64,000 bases of DNA from Betaproteobacteria bacterium Ga0077526. Lineage in GTDB: Bacteria > Pseudomonadota > Gammaproteobacteria > Burkholderiales > Ga0077523. The notes under the pieces were generated by a model, which did not search any database, had not been told where the DNA came from, and saw only the letters and a program-made list of their open reading frames with translations. A program made the translations under genes and the position numbers. The stretch spans positions 1 through 64,000 of the forward strand of contig LNDV01000021.1 of the NCBI GenBank assembly GCA_001464765.1, written 5' to 3'. Shown in pieces: positions 42,401 through 50,655 of the stretch (positions within the stretch are counted from its first letter, which is position 1; each line of letters starts with the position of its first letter).

Positions 42401-43555
42401 ATGAAACGACTGATCGCATCACTCGCTGTGTGCATGAGCGGCGTCGCCACCGCGCAGACTCAAGGGGTCTCGCCGACGGAAATCCTCATCGGCACGGCGC
42501 AGGACATGTCCGGCCCGATCGCGAGCCTCTCCAAGCCCACGGTGAACGGCATGCAGATGCGGATCGACGAGATCAACGCTGCGGGCGGCATCCACGGTCG
42601 CAAGCTGCGGCTGATCGTGGAGGACCACGGCTACGACCCCAAGAAGGCCGTGCTCGCCGCGCAGAAGATGGTCCAGCAGGACAAGATCTTCGCCACGGTC
42701 GCCTCCATCGGCACGCCCACGGCCATCGCGGCGATGCCGATTTACGAAGAGAAGAACATTCCCCATCTGTTCCCGCTGTCCGGCGCGCGGCAGATGTTCG
42801 AGCCGGCGCACCGCCTCAAGTGGTCTATCTTCGCGCCTTACTTCGAGCAGCTCCGCGCCGCCACGAAGTACCTCGTGAAACAGAAGGGCCACAAGAAGGT
42901 CTGCACCCTCTATCAGGACGACGACTTCGGGCTCGAGATCACCCGCGGTGGCGAGGCAGGCCTGAAGGACATGGGAATGGCCTATGTCGAGAAGGCCACG
43001 TTCAAGCGGGGCGCGACGGAGTTCTCGTCGCAGATCGCCAAGCTCCGCGCGGCAGAGTGCGACCTCATCGTGATGGGCACCATTGTCCGCGAGACCGTCG
43101 GCGCGATCGCCACCGCTCGCAAGCTTGGGTGGAACCCGGACTTCCTCGGCAGCAATGCCTCGCACTTCGACGTGATCCACAGGCTCGGCAAGGCTGCCAC
43201 CAACGGCTACTACGCGTCCTGCACCGGCAACGTGCCGTATGCGGATGACGACGCGAAGACCGTGCGGGACTGGTTCGCGGCGTACAAGGCCAAGTATGGC
43301 GAGGACCCGTCCATCATGTCCGTCTTTGGCCATCAGGTCGTCACGACGTTTGCCAACGTGGCGCAGAAGGCCGGCCCGAACCTCACGGTGGATTCCCTGG
43401 TGAGCGCGCTCGAGACGTACAAGCAGGCGCCGGACTTCTTCGGCGCGGATGAAATCGTGTTCACCAAGACCAATCACCTCGGGACGGACCGCGTGCGCGT
43501 ATGCCAGATCCAGAACGAACGCTGGGTACCCGTAAGCCAGTACCTGATCCAGTGA
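42401..43555 (+). CDS. ABC binding protein, branched-chain amino acid (LivJ) type
   Basis: A 384-residue periplasmic protein. A short signal peptide (SLAVCMSGVATAQ) is followed by the type I fold: ILIGTAQDMSGPIASLSKPT, GGIHGRKLRLIVEDHGYDP and VASIGTPTAIAAMPIYEEKN. It belongs to the HAAT family that binds amino acids, amides or aromatic acids. No livHMGF genes are nearby, so it is orphaned. A good ribosome site (GGAGG) precedes ATG. Confidence 0.9.
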   Translation: MKRLIASLAVCMSGVATAQTQGVSPTEILIGTAQDMSGPIASLSKPTVNGMQMRIDEINAAGGIHGRKLRLIVEDHGYDPKKAVLAAQKMVQQDKIFATVASIGTPTAIAAMPIYEEKNIPHLFPLSGARQMFEPAHRLKWSIFAPYFEQLRAATKYLVKQKGHKKVCTLYQDDDFGLEITRGGEAGLKDMGMAYVEKATFKRGATEFSSQIAKLRAAECDLIVMGTIVRETVGAIATARKLGWNPDFLGSNASHFDVIHRLGKAATNGYYASCTGNVPYADDDAKTVRDWFAAYKAKYGEDPSIMSVFGHQVVTTFANVAQKAGPNLTVDSLVSALETYKQAPDFFGADEIVFTKTNHLGTDRVRVCQIQNERWVPVSQYLIQ

Positions 43556-43682
43556 CACCGGAGCAGTACAGGACCCGCGAGGCCAATCGCCGCGGTCAGG
43601 TCTGATCGACCGGCACGGTTGTAGCGGTCTTCGGTGCGGCGGGGATTTCGTGGTACGCGCAAGCTGTCGCCATCACCACGAT

Positions 43683-43758
43683 CCCCGGACGGAGTCCGGG
43701 CTACGGCGCCACGATGCACCACCCAGGCACGACCCCGTAGCCCGGGCTCCGCCCGGGG
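43683..43758. repeat. REP doublet (REPIN-like)
   Basis: Two REP-type palindromes face each other. On the plus strand GTAG (43737-43740) is followed by the palindrome CCCGGGCTCCGCCCGGGG. On the minus strand GTAG (43704-43701) is followed by CCCGGACTCCGTCCGGGG. A GTAG head plus a short palindrome is the definition of REPs mobilised by RAYT (TnpA-REP) transposases. The 262-bp gap around it holds no gene. Confidence 0.75.
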
Positions 43759-43817
43759 ACCGCGCCCACGCATCACGACCGGCCTCACGCGTGACTCCGC
43801 CGCAGCACTCGCAGGCG

Positions 43818-44969
43818 TCAGCGGCGAGCGAGGATGCCCATCTGCTTCGCGATGATCGAGAGCATCACTTCGTCCGCTCCGCCGCCGATGGAGGTGAGCC
43901 GCCCGTCGCGATACAGCCGCGACACCGGGTTCTCCATCGTGTAGCCCATTCCGCCCCAGAACTGCAGACAACTGTCGGGAATCTGCCTCGCCAGGCGGCC
44001 GGCCTTGAGCTTGGCCATCGACGCCAGCTGCGTGACGTCCTCCCCGCGCACCAGCATTTCCACCGCGCGGTAGGTAAGCGCCCGAAGCGACTCCAGTTCG
44101 GTCTGCAGTTCCGCCAGGCTGAAGTGCACCCACTGCTGCGCCAGCACCGTGCTTCCGAAAAGCTTGCGCTCGCGCGTGTACGCGATCGTCTCTTCGATGC
44201 AGCTCTGCAGGCTCTGCAGCAGCGTGGCGGCGGCCCATAGCCGCTCTTCCTGGAACTGCAGCATCTGGTAGGTGAAACCCTGACCTTCTTCGCCGATGCG
44301 AAAGCGCTGCGGAACCCGTACACCGTCGAAATGCACCTGCGCAGTGTCGGAGGCCATCATGCCGATCTTGCGGATCTTGCGCGATATGCTCACGCCCGGC
44401 GTGTTCATCGGCACGCAGAGGAGCGACTTGTTGCGATGGGCCGGCCCGTCCCCGGTGTTCGCGAGCAGACACATCCAGTCGGCCTGGGTGCCATTGGTCG
44501 TCCACATCTTGCCGCCGTCGATCACGTAGTCGCCACCGTCGGATCGCGCGGTGGTGCGGATGGAGGCGACGTCCGAGCCAGCCTCGGTCTCCGACACGCC
44601 CAGGCACGCCACGAACTCGCCGGTGATCGACGGCACCAGGAATTCGCGCCTCAGTTCGTCGGAGCCGAATCGGGCGAGCGCCGGCGTTGCCATGTCGGTC
44701 TGCACGCCGATGGCCATGGGCACGCCACCGCAGCGGATTCGGCCGAGTGTCTCCGCCATCACCATCGCAAAGGACCAGTCGAGTCCGCTGCCGCCATAGG
44801 CTTCCGGTTTCGTGAGACCGAGCAGCCCCAGCCGCCCGAGGCTGCGGAAGACCTCGTGAGCGGGGAAGATCTCGGCGGTCTCCCATTCCTCCACGTGCGG
44901 ATTGATCTCGCGGTCGATGAAGCGGAGGAGGGTGTCGCGGACGGCTTCGTGCTCAGGGGTGAACTGCAT
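43818..44969 (-). CDS. Acyl-CoA dehydrogenase
   Basis: A 383-residue FAD enzyme. FAD/substrate motifs: CLGVSETEAGSDVASI and WTTNGTQADWM; C-terminal CLQFWGGMGYTMENPVSRLYRD. At the usual catalytic-Glu site near the C-terminus the sequence is IGGGADEVM (Gly in place of Glu). A Glu in the central block QFQEERLWAAA may replace it, as in isovaleryl-CoA dehydrogenase. The IGGGADEVML end recalls citronellyl-CoA dehydrogenases (AtuD), but no atu genes are seen. Confidence 0.87.
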   Translation of the reverse strand: MQFTPEHEAVRDTLLRFIDREINPHVEEWETAEIFPAHEVFRSLGRLGLLGLTKPEAYGGSGLDWSFAMVMAETLGRIRCGGVPMAIGVQTDMATPALARFGSDELRREFLVPSITGEFVACLGVSETEAGSDVASIRTTARSDGGDYVIDGGKMWTTNGTQADWMCLLANTGDGPAHRNKSLLCVPMNTPGVSISRKIRKIGMMASDTAQVHFDGVRVPQRFRIGEEGQGFTYQMLQFQEERLWAAATLLQSLQSCIEETIAYTRERKLFGSTVLAQQWVHFSLAELQTELESLRALTYRAVEMLVRGEDVTQLASMAKLKAGRLARQIPDSCLQFWGGMGYTMENPVSRLYRDGRLTSIGGGADEVMLSIIAKQMGILARR

Positions 44970-45047
44970 GGCGTGGGCTCCGGCAGCGTTGACCCGACCA
45001 GTCTAAGCGACCGCGCCCGCCGGCAGCCAGCGCCTGCAACGCCCGGC

Positions 45048-45097
45048 AAGTTCCGCAAGACCCACGCGATCCGTGCGGGTCGCGCGGACCATCCCTG
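45048..45097. repeat. Hairpin, member of dispersed palindrome family
   Basis: Read on the minus strand this is GGTCCGCGCGACCCGCACG-GAT-CGCGTGGGTC followed by TTGCGG. The stem has eight pairs, one wobble and one mismatch around a 3-base loop. It shares the GATGGTCCGC start and the TGCGG end with the hairpin after ispH. Confidence 0.5.
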
Positions 45098-45156
45098 GTG
45101 GCTTCGCGTAGCATTGCCGGAAAGCGGGAGACGCCCGCCATGCCAGGGGGAAAACA

Positions 45157-46479
45157 ATGAAAGCGGTGGTACCGATGGTGCTGTCCGGACTGATCGCCTT
45201 GCACGCTGCCGGTGCGGCTGCCCAGGCCGACCCGGAGAAACTCCGTGCGCTGGACAACGCCTACAAGGCGGGCGTCCTCGACAAGGACGAATACGAAGCG
45301 AAGAAGCGCGCGCTGCTGGCGGCCCGGCCCGCCAATCCGCCGGCCACCGCCAACGCGCCACAGCGATCCGCGGCGGCGCCGGCTGCCGTGCCCGCCAAGG
45401 GCGTGTACCGCATGCGCCTCGTCCGCGTGATGGACAAGCAGGGTTTCGGCGAGCCGGTGGAAGTCCTGCGAATGCTCATTCCCGCCGACTGGCGCTTCGA
45501 GGACCAGGTCAACTGGGATGGCAGCCAGTCCGGCTGCCCGGCCAACATCATCCAGGTGCGCTTTCGCGCCGTGGCGCCCGACGGCATCACCGGGCTGGAG
45601 GCCTTCCCGTCCTATGCGTGGACGTGGACCGACGACCCGATGATGCAGTCCATCCTGCGGCAGCAGGCCGCCAACCGCACCGGCTGCGCCCCGTACCCCG
45701 CGATGGGGGCAGCCGACTTCATCCGCAACATGGCGGTGCCGGGCCTGCGTGCCGGAGCGCAGCCCCGCGACGTGGAACCGCTGCCCGGCGTGGCGCAGGC
45801 GGAGCAGCGCGTGGCGGAGAACAACGCCCGACCGCTCATTCAGGCCGGCTACGTGCGCGGCGTGCGTGTGGACGCCGCCCGTGTGCGACTCGAGTACAGC
45901 GTCGGCAATCGTCCGGTGGAGGAGTGGATGGCCGCCACGGTGTCGACCAGCATCACGCCTGCGGCCAGCACCGCCGAGCTGATGCAGGGCAACATGAACT
46001 ACAACTCGAGCAACTACAGCGTCGGGGCTTACAACGTGTTCGGCGTGAGGGCGCCGCGAGGTGAACTGGCCGGCCGCGCGAACCTGTTCGGCATGATTGT
46101 CTCGTCCGTCCGGATCAACCCGCAGTATCTGGCTGCCGCGGCAAATTTCATTGCCAGCATCAACAAGATCAACACCGATGGCGCGAAGGATCGACATCGC
46201 ATCTGGCAGGAGGCCAATGCCTCCATCCAGAAGACCTGGCAGGAGACGCGGCGCAACCAGCAGGAAGTGCAGGACCGTCAGGCCGAGCAGTTCGGGCAGA
46301 TGATCCGCGGCGTGGAGAACTACGTGGACCCGCGCACCAACGAGCGCATCGAACTCTCCGCCGGCTACCGCAACGCGTGGACCAACGGCAAGGGCGAGTA
46401 TCTGCTGAGCGAAACGCCGGGGTTCGATCCGGCCGCGACCTTTCGGGAAGACTGGCGCGAACTGAAGCGGGAGCGATAG
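45157..46479 (+). CDS. Exported protein with N-terminal SHOCT-like helix
   Basis: A 440-residue protein with a signal peptide (VLSGLIALHAAGAAAQA). A SHOCT-like segment follows (EKLRALDNAYKAGVLDKDEYEAKKRALL, residues 27-54), then an Ala/Pro linker. The rest is a globular region with no recognised family; an alpha-helical Gln/Arg-rich stretch (KTWQETRRNQQEVQDRQAEQ) lies near residues 365-385. A ribosome site (AGGGGGA) precedes ATG. It is convergent with the sugar dehydrogenase gene. Confidence 0.75.
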   Translation: MKAVVPMVLSGLIALHAAGAAAQADPEKLRALDNAYKAGVLDKDEYEAKKRALLAARPANPPATANAPQRSAAAPAAVPAKGVYRMRLVRVMDKQGFGEPVEVLRMLIPADWRFEDQVNWDGSQSGCPANIIQVRFRAVAPDGITGLEAFPSYAWTWTDDPMMQSILRQQAANRTGCAPYPAMGAADFIRNMAVPGLRAGAQPRDVEPLPGVAQAEQRVAENNARPLIQAGYVRGVRVDAARVRLEYSVGNRPVEEWMAATVSTSITPAASTAELMQGNMNYNSSNYSVGAYNVFGVRAPRGELAGRANLFGMIVSSVRINPQYLAAAANFIASINKINTDGAKDRHRIWQEANASIQKTWQETRRNQQEVQDRQAEQFGQMIRGVENYVDPRTNERIELSAGYRNAWTNGKGEYLLSETPGFDPAATFREDWRELKRER

Positions 46480-46483
46480 GAGC

Positions 46484-46518
46484 GGTCCGCATGACCTGAG
46501 AGATTCCGCAGGTCATGC
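46484..46518. terminator. Bidirectional hairpin between convergent genes
   Basis: GCATGACCTG (46489-46498) and CAGGTCATGC (46509-46518) form a perfect 10-bp stem with a 10-base loop, between two convergent stop codons. It begins with the GGTCCGCA shared by the hairpins at 1315, 18080 and 45048. There is no U-run. Confidence 0.6.
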
Positions 46519-46530
46519 AGATCGCCTCAC

Positions 46531-47865
46531 CTATTTCGCGGGCACCGCGCGGAACACCCTGCCGGTTGTGCCGTAAGGGCCGAACGTGTCGTTGGTGAGC
46601 ACGTAGAGTTCGCCGGAGAGATCCTCGGCGAGCCCGACGATGCGGCTGTCCACCTTGAGCAGCGGTTCGTACGGCCACAATCCGCTCCCGCCATCGCGCG
46701 GGGTGGCGACGAAGATCTGTCCGGACGGTTGCTTGAAGTTGGCGCTCCAGTCCGAGAACACCAGCTTGCCCGCGAGCGACTGAATTGCCTCGCCGCGGTA
46801 GCGCCGAACACCGGTGATGGCGGTGCCGACGCCCGCGATGCCGAGCTTCGTGTCCGGATGCGAGGCCTGCATGTTCGGGTACTCGACGACGGGCATGCGG
46901 ATCGGGGCGCCGGTCTCGTCGTGGTCTGGACACTCGGCGGGCGGCTGCCGCGGGTGCAGCCGGTCCACGCAATGCGTGGCTTCGCGCAGCGGCCAGCCGA
47001 AGTTGCCGGGGCCTTGCACGCGATAGGCGGCTTCCCAAAGAGTCTCGGCGATTGCCGTCACATAGAAGTCGCCGCTCGCGTCGCGATCGAAGGCGATGCG
47101 GTAGGGATTGCGGAAACCCCAGGCCCAGATCTCCGGACGCCCGCGACTGCCCGATAGCGGATTGTCGGCGGGTGTTGCGTATCCGGGAAAGCCGCGATTC
47201 ACGTCCAGCCGGAGGATCTTGCCGAACAGCGAGTGCGTATCCTGCGCGAGGTTGTCCCACGCAAGCGCATCCTCGATAACATCGAATGCCTCCCAAAGCA
47301 CCTTCGGCCCGACCCCATGGGAGACGCCGCCGTCCCCCAAGCCGATGTAGAGATGACCGTCGGGACCGAAGGCGAGTCCACCCCCGTTGTGCTTGCGGCT
47401 GGGCCAGTCCACTTCTAGCAGTACGCGCTCCGACTTCGCGTCGATGCGCGTGCGATCACCGGGATGCGCAGTGAACTCCGAGATGCGCCGCGTGTAGTTC
47501 CACCCTTGTGGTGCGCTGGCGCGCAGCGGTGCGGAGTAGCTCACGTACACGCGGCCGTTGCGGCGGAAGTCCGGATGCACGGCGAAGCCGAGCAGTCCGC
47601 GTTCGTCGAAGCCCTTCTCGAGTGGCAACAGGCGATCGCGGATGTCGAGGAACGGTTCGCTCTGAAGCTGCCCGTCCCGGGTGAGCACCTTCACGACGCC
47701 GTCCTGCTGGACGACGAGAAGGCGGCCTGTGCCGTCCGGCGTTTCTTCCAGGTGGATCGGTGCGGTCAGGCCTTCGGCGAGCGGTTGCAGAGCGATGTCG
47801 GCGGCCTGGGCCAGCGTGGCGAACGCGAAGGCGCAGGCCGAGAACAATGGACGGATGACGGACAT
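46531..47865 (-). CDS. PQQ-dependent sugar dehydrogenase family protein
   Basis: A 444-residue exported protein with a signal peptide (PLFSACAFAFATLAQA) and the six-bladed soluble glucose dehydrogenase (GdhB/YliI/HHIPL) fold. Motifs: RLLVVQQDGVVKVLTRDG, ERGLLGFAVHPDF, SRKHNGGGLAFGPDGHLYIG with the likely catalytic His, and WAWGFRNPYRIAFDRDASGD. It probably oxidises sugars in the periplasm with PQQ. Divergently, 508 bp away, lies a diheme cytochrome c that might accept its electrons. Confidence 0.87.
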   Translation of the reverse strand: MSVIRPLFSACAFAFATLAQAADIALQPLAEGLTAPIHLEETPDGTGRLLVVQQDGVVKVLTRDGQLQSEPFLDIRDRLLPLEKGFDERGLLGFAVHPDFRRNGRVYVSYSAPLRASAPQGWNYTRRISEFTAHPGDRTRIDAKSERVLLEVDWPSRKHNGGGLAFGPDGHLYIGLGDGGVSHGVGPKVLWEAFDVIEDALAWDNLAQDTHSLFGKILRLDVNRGFPGYATPADNPLSGSRGRPEIWAWGFRNPYRIAFDRDASGDFYVTAIAETLWEAAYRVQGPGNFGWPLREATHCVDRLHPRQPPAECPDHDETGAPIRMPVVEYPNMQASHPDTKLGIAGVGTAITGVRRYRGEAIQSLAGKLVFSDWSANFKQPSGQIFVATPRDGGSGLWPYEPLLKVDSRIVGLAEDLSGELYVLTNDTFGPYGTTGRVFRAVPAK

Positions 47866-48372
47866 GGGAGATGGGTTTCCAGGGGGATGATCGGCCGGGT
47901 TGACCGGAGTTCGGGTGGAACACGACGACACCGTCGTCCGTGCGGCACCGGATAGGCGCTGCTGCGACGACTGCCGTGCAGGAAACGAGCGTGGAAATAC
48001 CTGGGTCGGCGCGGGAAGCACACTGCGGCCGACCGCTGACTTCGAGCCCGGCGACGATAAGGGAACCCTCGCGGTGCGGCCATGGAGGTTTTCCTGGCGA
48101 CACCAGGAACCGCACCGTATTGCCCCTCATGATTCGAAACAGATGCCACGGGGCAGCGTTCGTTGTGGGTCACTCGAGCAGGGCTTCGTTGTCGCTCGAC
48201 ACGACGTAGGTGCCGTCACCAGACCGCGGCGGCACGCCTCTCTTTTTCACCGTCGCGGAGGGTCGGCGCATGAGCAGTCCGCCTTATTCCTCGCTCGGAC
48301 GGTCGGGCGTATGCTCCTCGTCGGTCCGCCGGCGGGGTGCCGTCGGACCACCACCTGGAGCGAGGAGTCGCA
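47866..48372. other. Divergent intergenic region
   Basis: These 507 bp separate the sugar dehydrogenase and cytochrome c genes, so both promoters must be here. A hairpin (48323-48349, GGTCCG...CGGACC, 11-bp arms with one mismatch) lies just before the cytochrome gene. Reading frames inside have no ribosome site and no recognisable protein pattern, so no gene is called. Confidence 0.5.
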
Positions 48373-49341
48373 ATGAAGCGATCGGCAGGTCGATGGTTGG
48401 CAGCGTTGCTGGCGGCGGCGGTGGTGGTGATTCCGCAGACGGTGAGTTCCAACGAACCGCCGCCCTGGGCCTATGCGGTGAACCCACCCGGGTCACAGAT
48501 GCCGCCCGACGACGGCGTGCCGCGGCGAGTGCCCGGCAGCGATCGCACCTTCAGCATCACCCAGCTGCGGGATCTTTTCGGGGTACCCGACTGGCATCCA
48601 ACAGATCATCCGGCCATGCCGGAGCCGGTGGGCAAGGGCCGGCGTCCCGACGCGCTGGCCTGCGGGTTCTGCCACCTGCCCAACGGCATGGGCCGGCCGG
48701 AAAACTCCAGCCTGGCTGGGCTACCGGCCGAGTACATCGTCCAGCAGGTAGCGGATTTCCGGACGGGTGCGCGCAAAAGCTCCGAGCCGCGTTCGCTGCC
48801 GGTCAACTTCATGATCCGGACCGCCAAGGCCGCCACGGAGGAAGAGGTGAAGGTCGCGGCCGCGTACTTCGCGTCGCTCCCGACGCGCCGCTGGATTCGC
48901 GTGGTCGAGACACCGACCGTCCCGACCACGCACGTCGCCGGGTGGATGCTGGTCGCGACCGAGCCGACCGGCACCGAACCCATCGGCAGTCGGATCATCG
49001 AAATGCCCGAAGACCTGGAACGGACGGAACTGCGCGACTCGCTCTCGGGCTTCGTCGCGTACGTACCGCCGGGCAGCGTGGAGCGCGGGCGTGCACTCGC
49101 GACCGAAGGCGCCGGCCGCACGGTGGCATGCGCGGTATGCCACGGTGCCGAACTGAAGGGGCTCGGCCCCGTGCCCGCGCTGGCAGGCCGCTCCCCCAGC
49201 TACATCGTTCGGCAGCTCCACGACCTGCGCAACGGCAACCGCAACGGCCTGTGGGCCAGCCTGATGAAGCGGGTGGTCGCCGGTCTCAGCGACGATGACA
49301 TCGTGGACCTGGCGGCGTACACGGCGTCGCTCGCGCCTTAG
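48373..49341 (+). CDS. Periplasmic diheme cytochrome c
   Basis: A 322-residue exported protein with two class I cytochrome c domains. The heme sites are CGFCH (residues ~101-105) and CACVCH-type CAVCH (~256-260). Each has a conserved start (ACGFCHLPNGMGRPENSSLAG; ACAVCHGAELKG) and a region for the axial Met. It carries electrons in the periplasm. GAGGAG precedes ATG. It is the last typical host gene before the integron. Confidence 0.9.
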   Translation: MKRSAGRWLAALLAAAVVVIPQTVSSNEPPPWAYAVNPPGSQMPPDDGVPRRVPGSDRTFSITQLRDLFGVPDWHPTDHPAMPEPVGKGRRPDALACGFCHLPNGMGRPENSSLAGLPAEYIVQQVADFRTGARKSSEPRSLPVNFMIRTAKAATEEEVKVAAAYFASLPTRRWIRVVETPTVPTTHVAGWMLVATEPTGTEPIGSRIIEMPEDLERTELRDSLSGFVAYVPPGSVERGRALATEGAGRTVACAVCHGAELKGLGPVPALAGRSPSYIVRQLHDLRNGNRNGLWASLMKRVVAGLSDDDIVDLAAYTASLAP

Positions 49342-49683
49342 TGGAAGAGCGGAGCGGTCGCCGGGACGCGCTCAAGAAGATGGACGGCGTCGCTATTGTT
49401 GGTGACTTCCGGGGCTGGGCCGGCCAATCGAATGATCTTCAGTGGACGCGGGGCGGAGTAGGGCGGCTTGCTGGTCGTGACAGCGGCAGGATTGTTTCCC
49501 GCCTGGGCGCCTTGCCGCCGAGATCGGCGGGATTCGTGCGCGAATGGACATGGGGGATTTCCGTTCGTATCCTGTGTCGAAGCTAGCGTCCGTACGCCCC
49601 CGTGGGGCGGTCAGGAGTCGTTTGCGGGGTAGGGAAAGTGGGCGGGATGGGGTACTTGTTGGCCGATTTCTGATGTATCGGAT
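49342..49683. other. Region where the integron integrase would be expected; no gene
   Basis: In class 1-type integrons intI runs leftward from just before the LexA box. All minus-strand frames of these 342 bp were read: none shows the IntI box residues (for example HxLRHSFAT) and all are short or interrupted. A small hairpin with CGCCCC/GGGGCG arms occurs near 49596-49612. The integrase gene therefore appears deleted, with cytochrome c now next to the platform. Confidence 0.6.
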
Positions 49684-49685
49684 GG

Positions 49686-49703
49686 CTGGTTATGTATACA
49701 GTA
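49686..49703. promoter_or_regulatory. LexA-like box of a lost integrase promoter
   Basis: CTGG-TTATGTAT-ACAG-TA fits the LexA consensus CTGT-N8-ACAG with one mismatch. The surrounding GGCTGGTTATG resembles GGCTTGTTATG, which lies directly before intI1 in class 1 integrons, where LexA controls the integrase. A leftward -35/-10 pair (TTCATA, TATACA) can be drawn across it. It now stands alone. Confidence 0.6.
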
Positions 49704-49754
49704 CGGCGTTCCTTATGAATGGGATGCAAGGTACTGAAGGGATTGAGAAACGGT

Positions 49755-49818
49755 GCCCGTGTTATTTAACGGAAGGTGATGTTATGGCGCAAACCTGTCT
49801 CCCTAAATCACGTTAGCC
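49755..49818 (+). other. attI-like integron recombination site
   Basis: The last 43 bp (GATGTTATGGCGCA ... GTCTCCCTAAATCACGTTAGCC) line up almost without gaps with the 3' half of class 1 attI1, which has GATGTTA, GCA, GTC, CCCTAAA, CA and GTTAGGC in the same order. The crossover core GTTAGCC is at 49812-49818, directly before the first cassette. A second GTTA block at 49761 resembles a DR repeat. Confidence 0.72.
49784..49816 (+). CDS. Ten-residue leader ORF across attI
   Basis: ATG at 49784 with GGAAGG upstream begins MAQTCLPKSR and ends with the TAG that is part of the attI core GTTAG. Class 1 attI1 contains a similar tiny frame (ORF-11) that helps translate the first cassette lacking a ribosome site. 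Whether this one is translated is unknown. Confidence 0.4.
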   Translation: MAQTCLPKSR

Positions 49819-49833
49819 GCCACAGGAGCCCTC

Positions 49834-50655
49834 GTGCGACCCCTTCCATCGATGATCATTGGGGTTTTTTTGATTGCGCCCTTTCTATCGAATGCGCACG
49901 ACATCGTATTTCTCGGAGATGAGAGCCGTATACGACTCCTAGCATCGTGTGAGCCGTGCCGAAGTTGGCAGTTGGAGATCGCGACACCAAAGTCGGAGGC
50001 GTCCGCCCACGAAGTCGCAAGCACGGCCCAAAAGGCACGCCATGCCGTAATCGTGATTGATGCTTCCGTCGGTCCCCTTCCGATAACTAGAGAACACGTA
50101 CTCATTGCTCGCCAGGCGGGTATTCCGAGCCTTTCCTTGATGTTCACCAACGTGTCCAAGGTGGAAGGAATGCGAGACGCAGGCGAACTTCTAGAGCTGG
50201 AAGAGCTTGAAGGCCGAGAGTTGATGAACAAGTATGAGATGGGTGGCGACAAAGCGCTGGTGTTTCATGAATCTTCTATCCGAGCCATCAAGCGGCTTCG
50301 CACCAACGGCGTTGGAATGGATGCGGTCCTTAGAGCAGTCCAGAGCCTCCCCGAGCGAAAGGAGCGTGCCCTTGAGCCGTTCTCCGGAAAGAAGTTCTTT
50401 GCTTATCTGTACCTACTCACTACTCAAGAATCCAAGCACACCACCCCTTTGAAGAATGATGCATCCGTTGGCCTTTGGATCAACGGTCAGTCAGTGAGGG
50501 TTCGTGTGCGGTCAAAGCAGGCAATGCAACCTGGCGGCAGTGGTGAAATGGAGTTTGAGGCGGACAAGCCAATAGTTGCCCCCATCGGTTCAAGGCTTCT
50601 ACTTGAGCGCAGTGGAAGAGTCGTCGCTGCCGGCGTCCTATCGCGTGGCGGCTAA
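49834..50655 (+). CDS. Cassette 1: exported, domain-deleted EF-Tu derivative
   Basis: A 273-residue protein starting with a signal peptide (MIIGVFLIAPFLSNA). Residues ~70-155 follow the second half of the EF-Tu GTPase domain: VIVIDASVGPLPITREHVLI matches ..AADGPMPQTREHILL, and ELLELEELEGRELMNKYEM matches ELLELVEMEVRELLSKYDF. The P-loop and DxPGH are absent and NKCD is replaced by TNVSK, so GTP binding is lost. Domain II is missing. Residues ~195-272 match domain III (FFAYLYLLTTQESKHTTPL; VRVRSKQAMQPGGSGEM; GRVVAAGVLSR). Its role is unknown; a periplasmic decoy or binding protein is possible. The stop overlaps attC. Confidence 0.75.
   Translation: MRPLPSMIIGVFLIAPFLSNAHDIVFLGDESRIRLLASCEPCRSWQLEIATPKSEASAHEVASTAQKARHAVIVIDASVGPLPITREHVLIARQAGIPSLSLMFTNVSKVEGMRDAGELLELEELEGRELMNKYEMGGDKALVFHESSIRAIKRLRTNGVGMDAVLRAVQSLPERKERALEPFSGKKFFAYLYLLTTQESKHTTPLKNDASVGLWINGQSVRVRVRSKQAMQPGGSGEMEFEADKPIVAPIGSRLLLERSGRVVAAGVLSRGG

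Noticed and set aside
47900..48376. A 158-codon frame in the gap before the cytochrome gene
   Set aside because: No ribosome site, Arg/His-rich random-like composition, and it would overlap the promoter region of both neighbours.
49342..49683. Possible intI gene or remnant
   Set aside because: All leftward frames were read and none shows tyrosine-recombinase residues; at most 110 codons without a family pattern.
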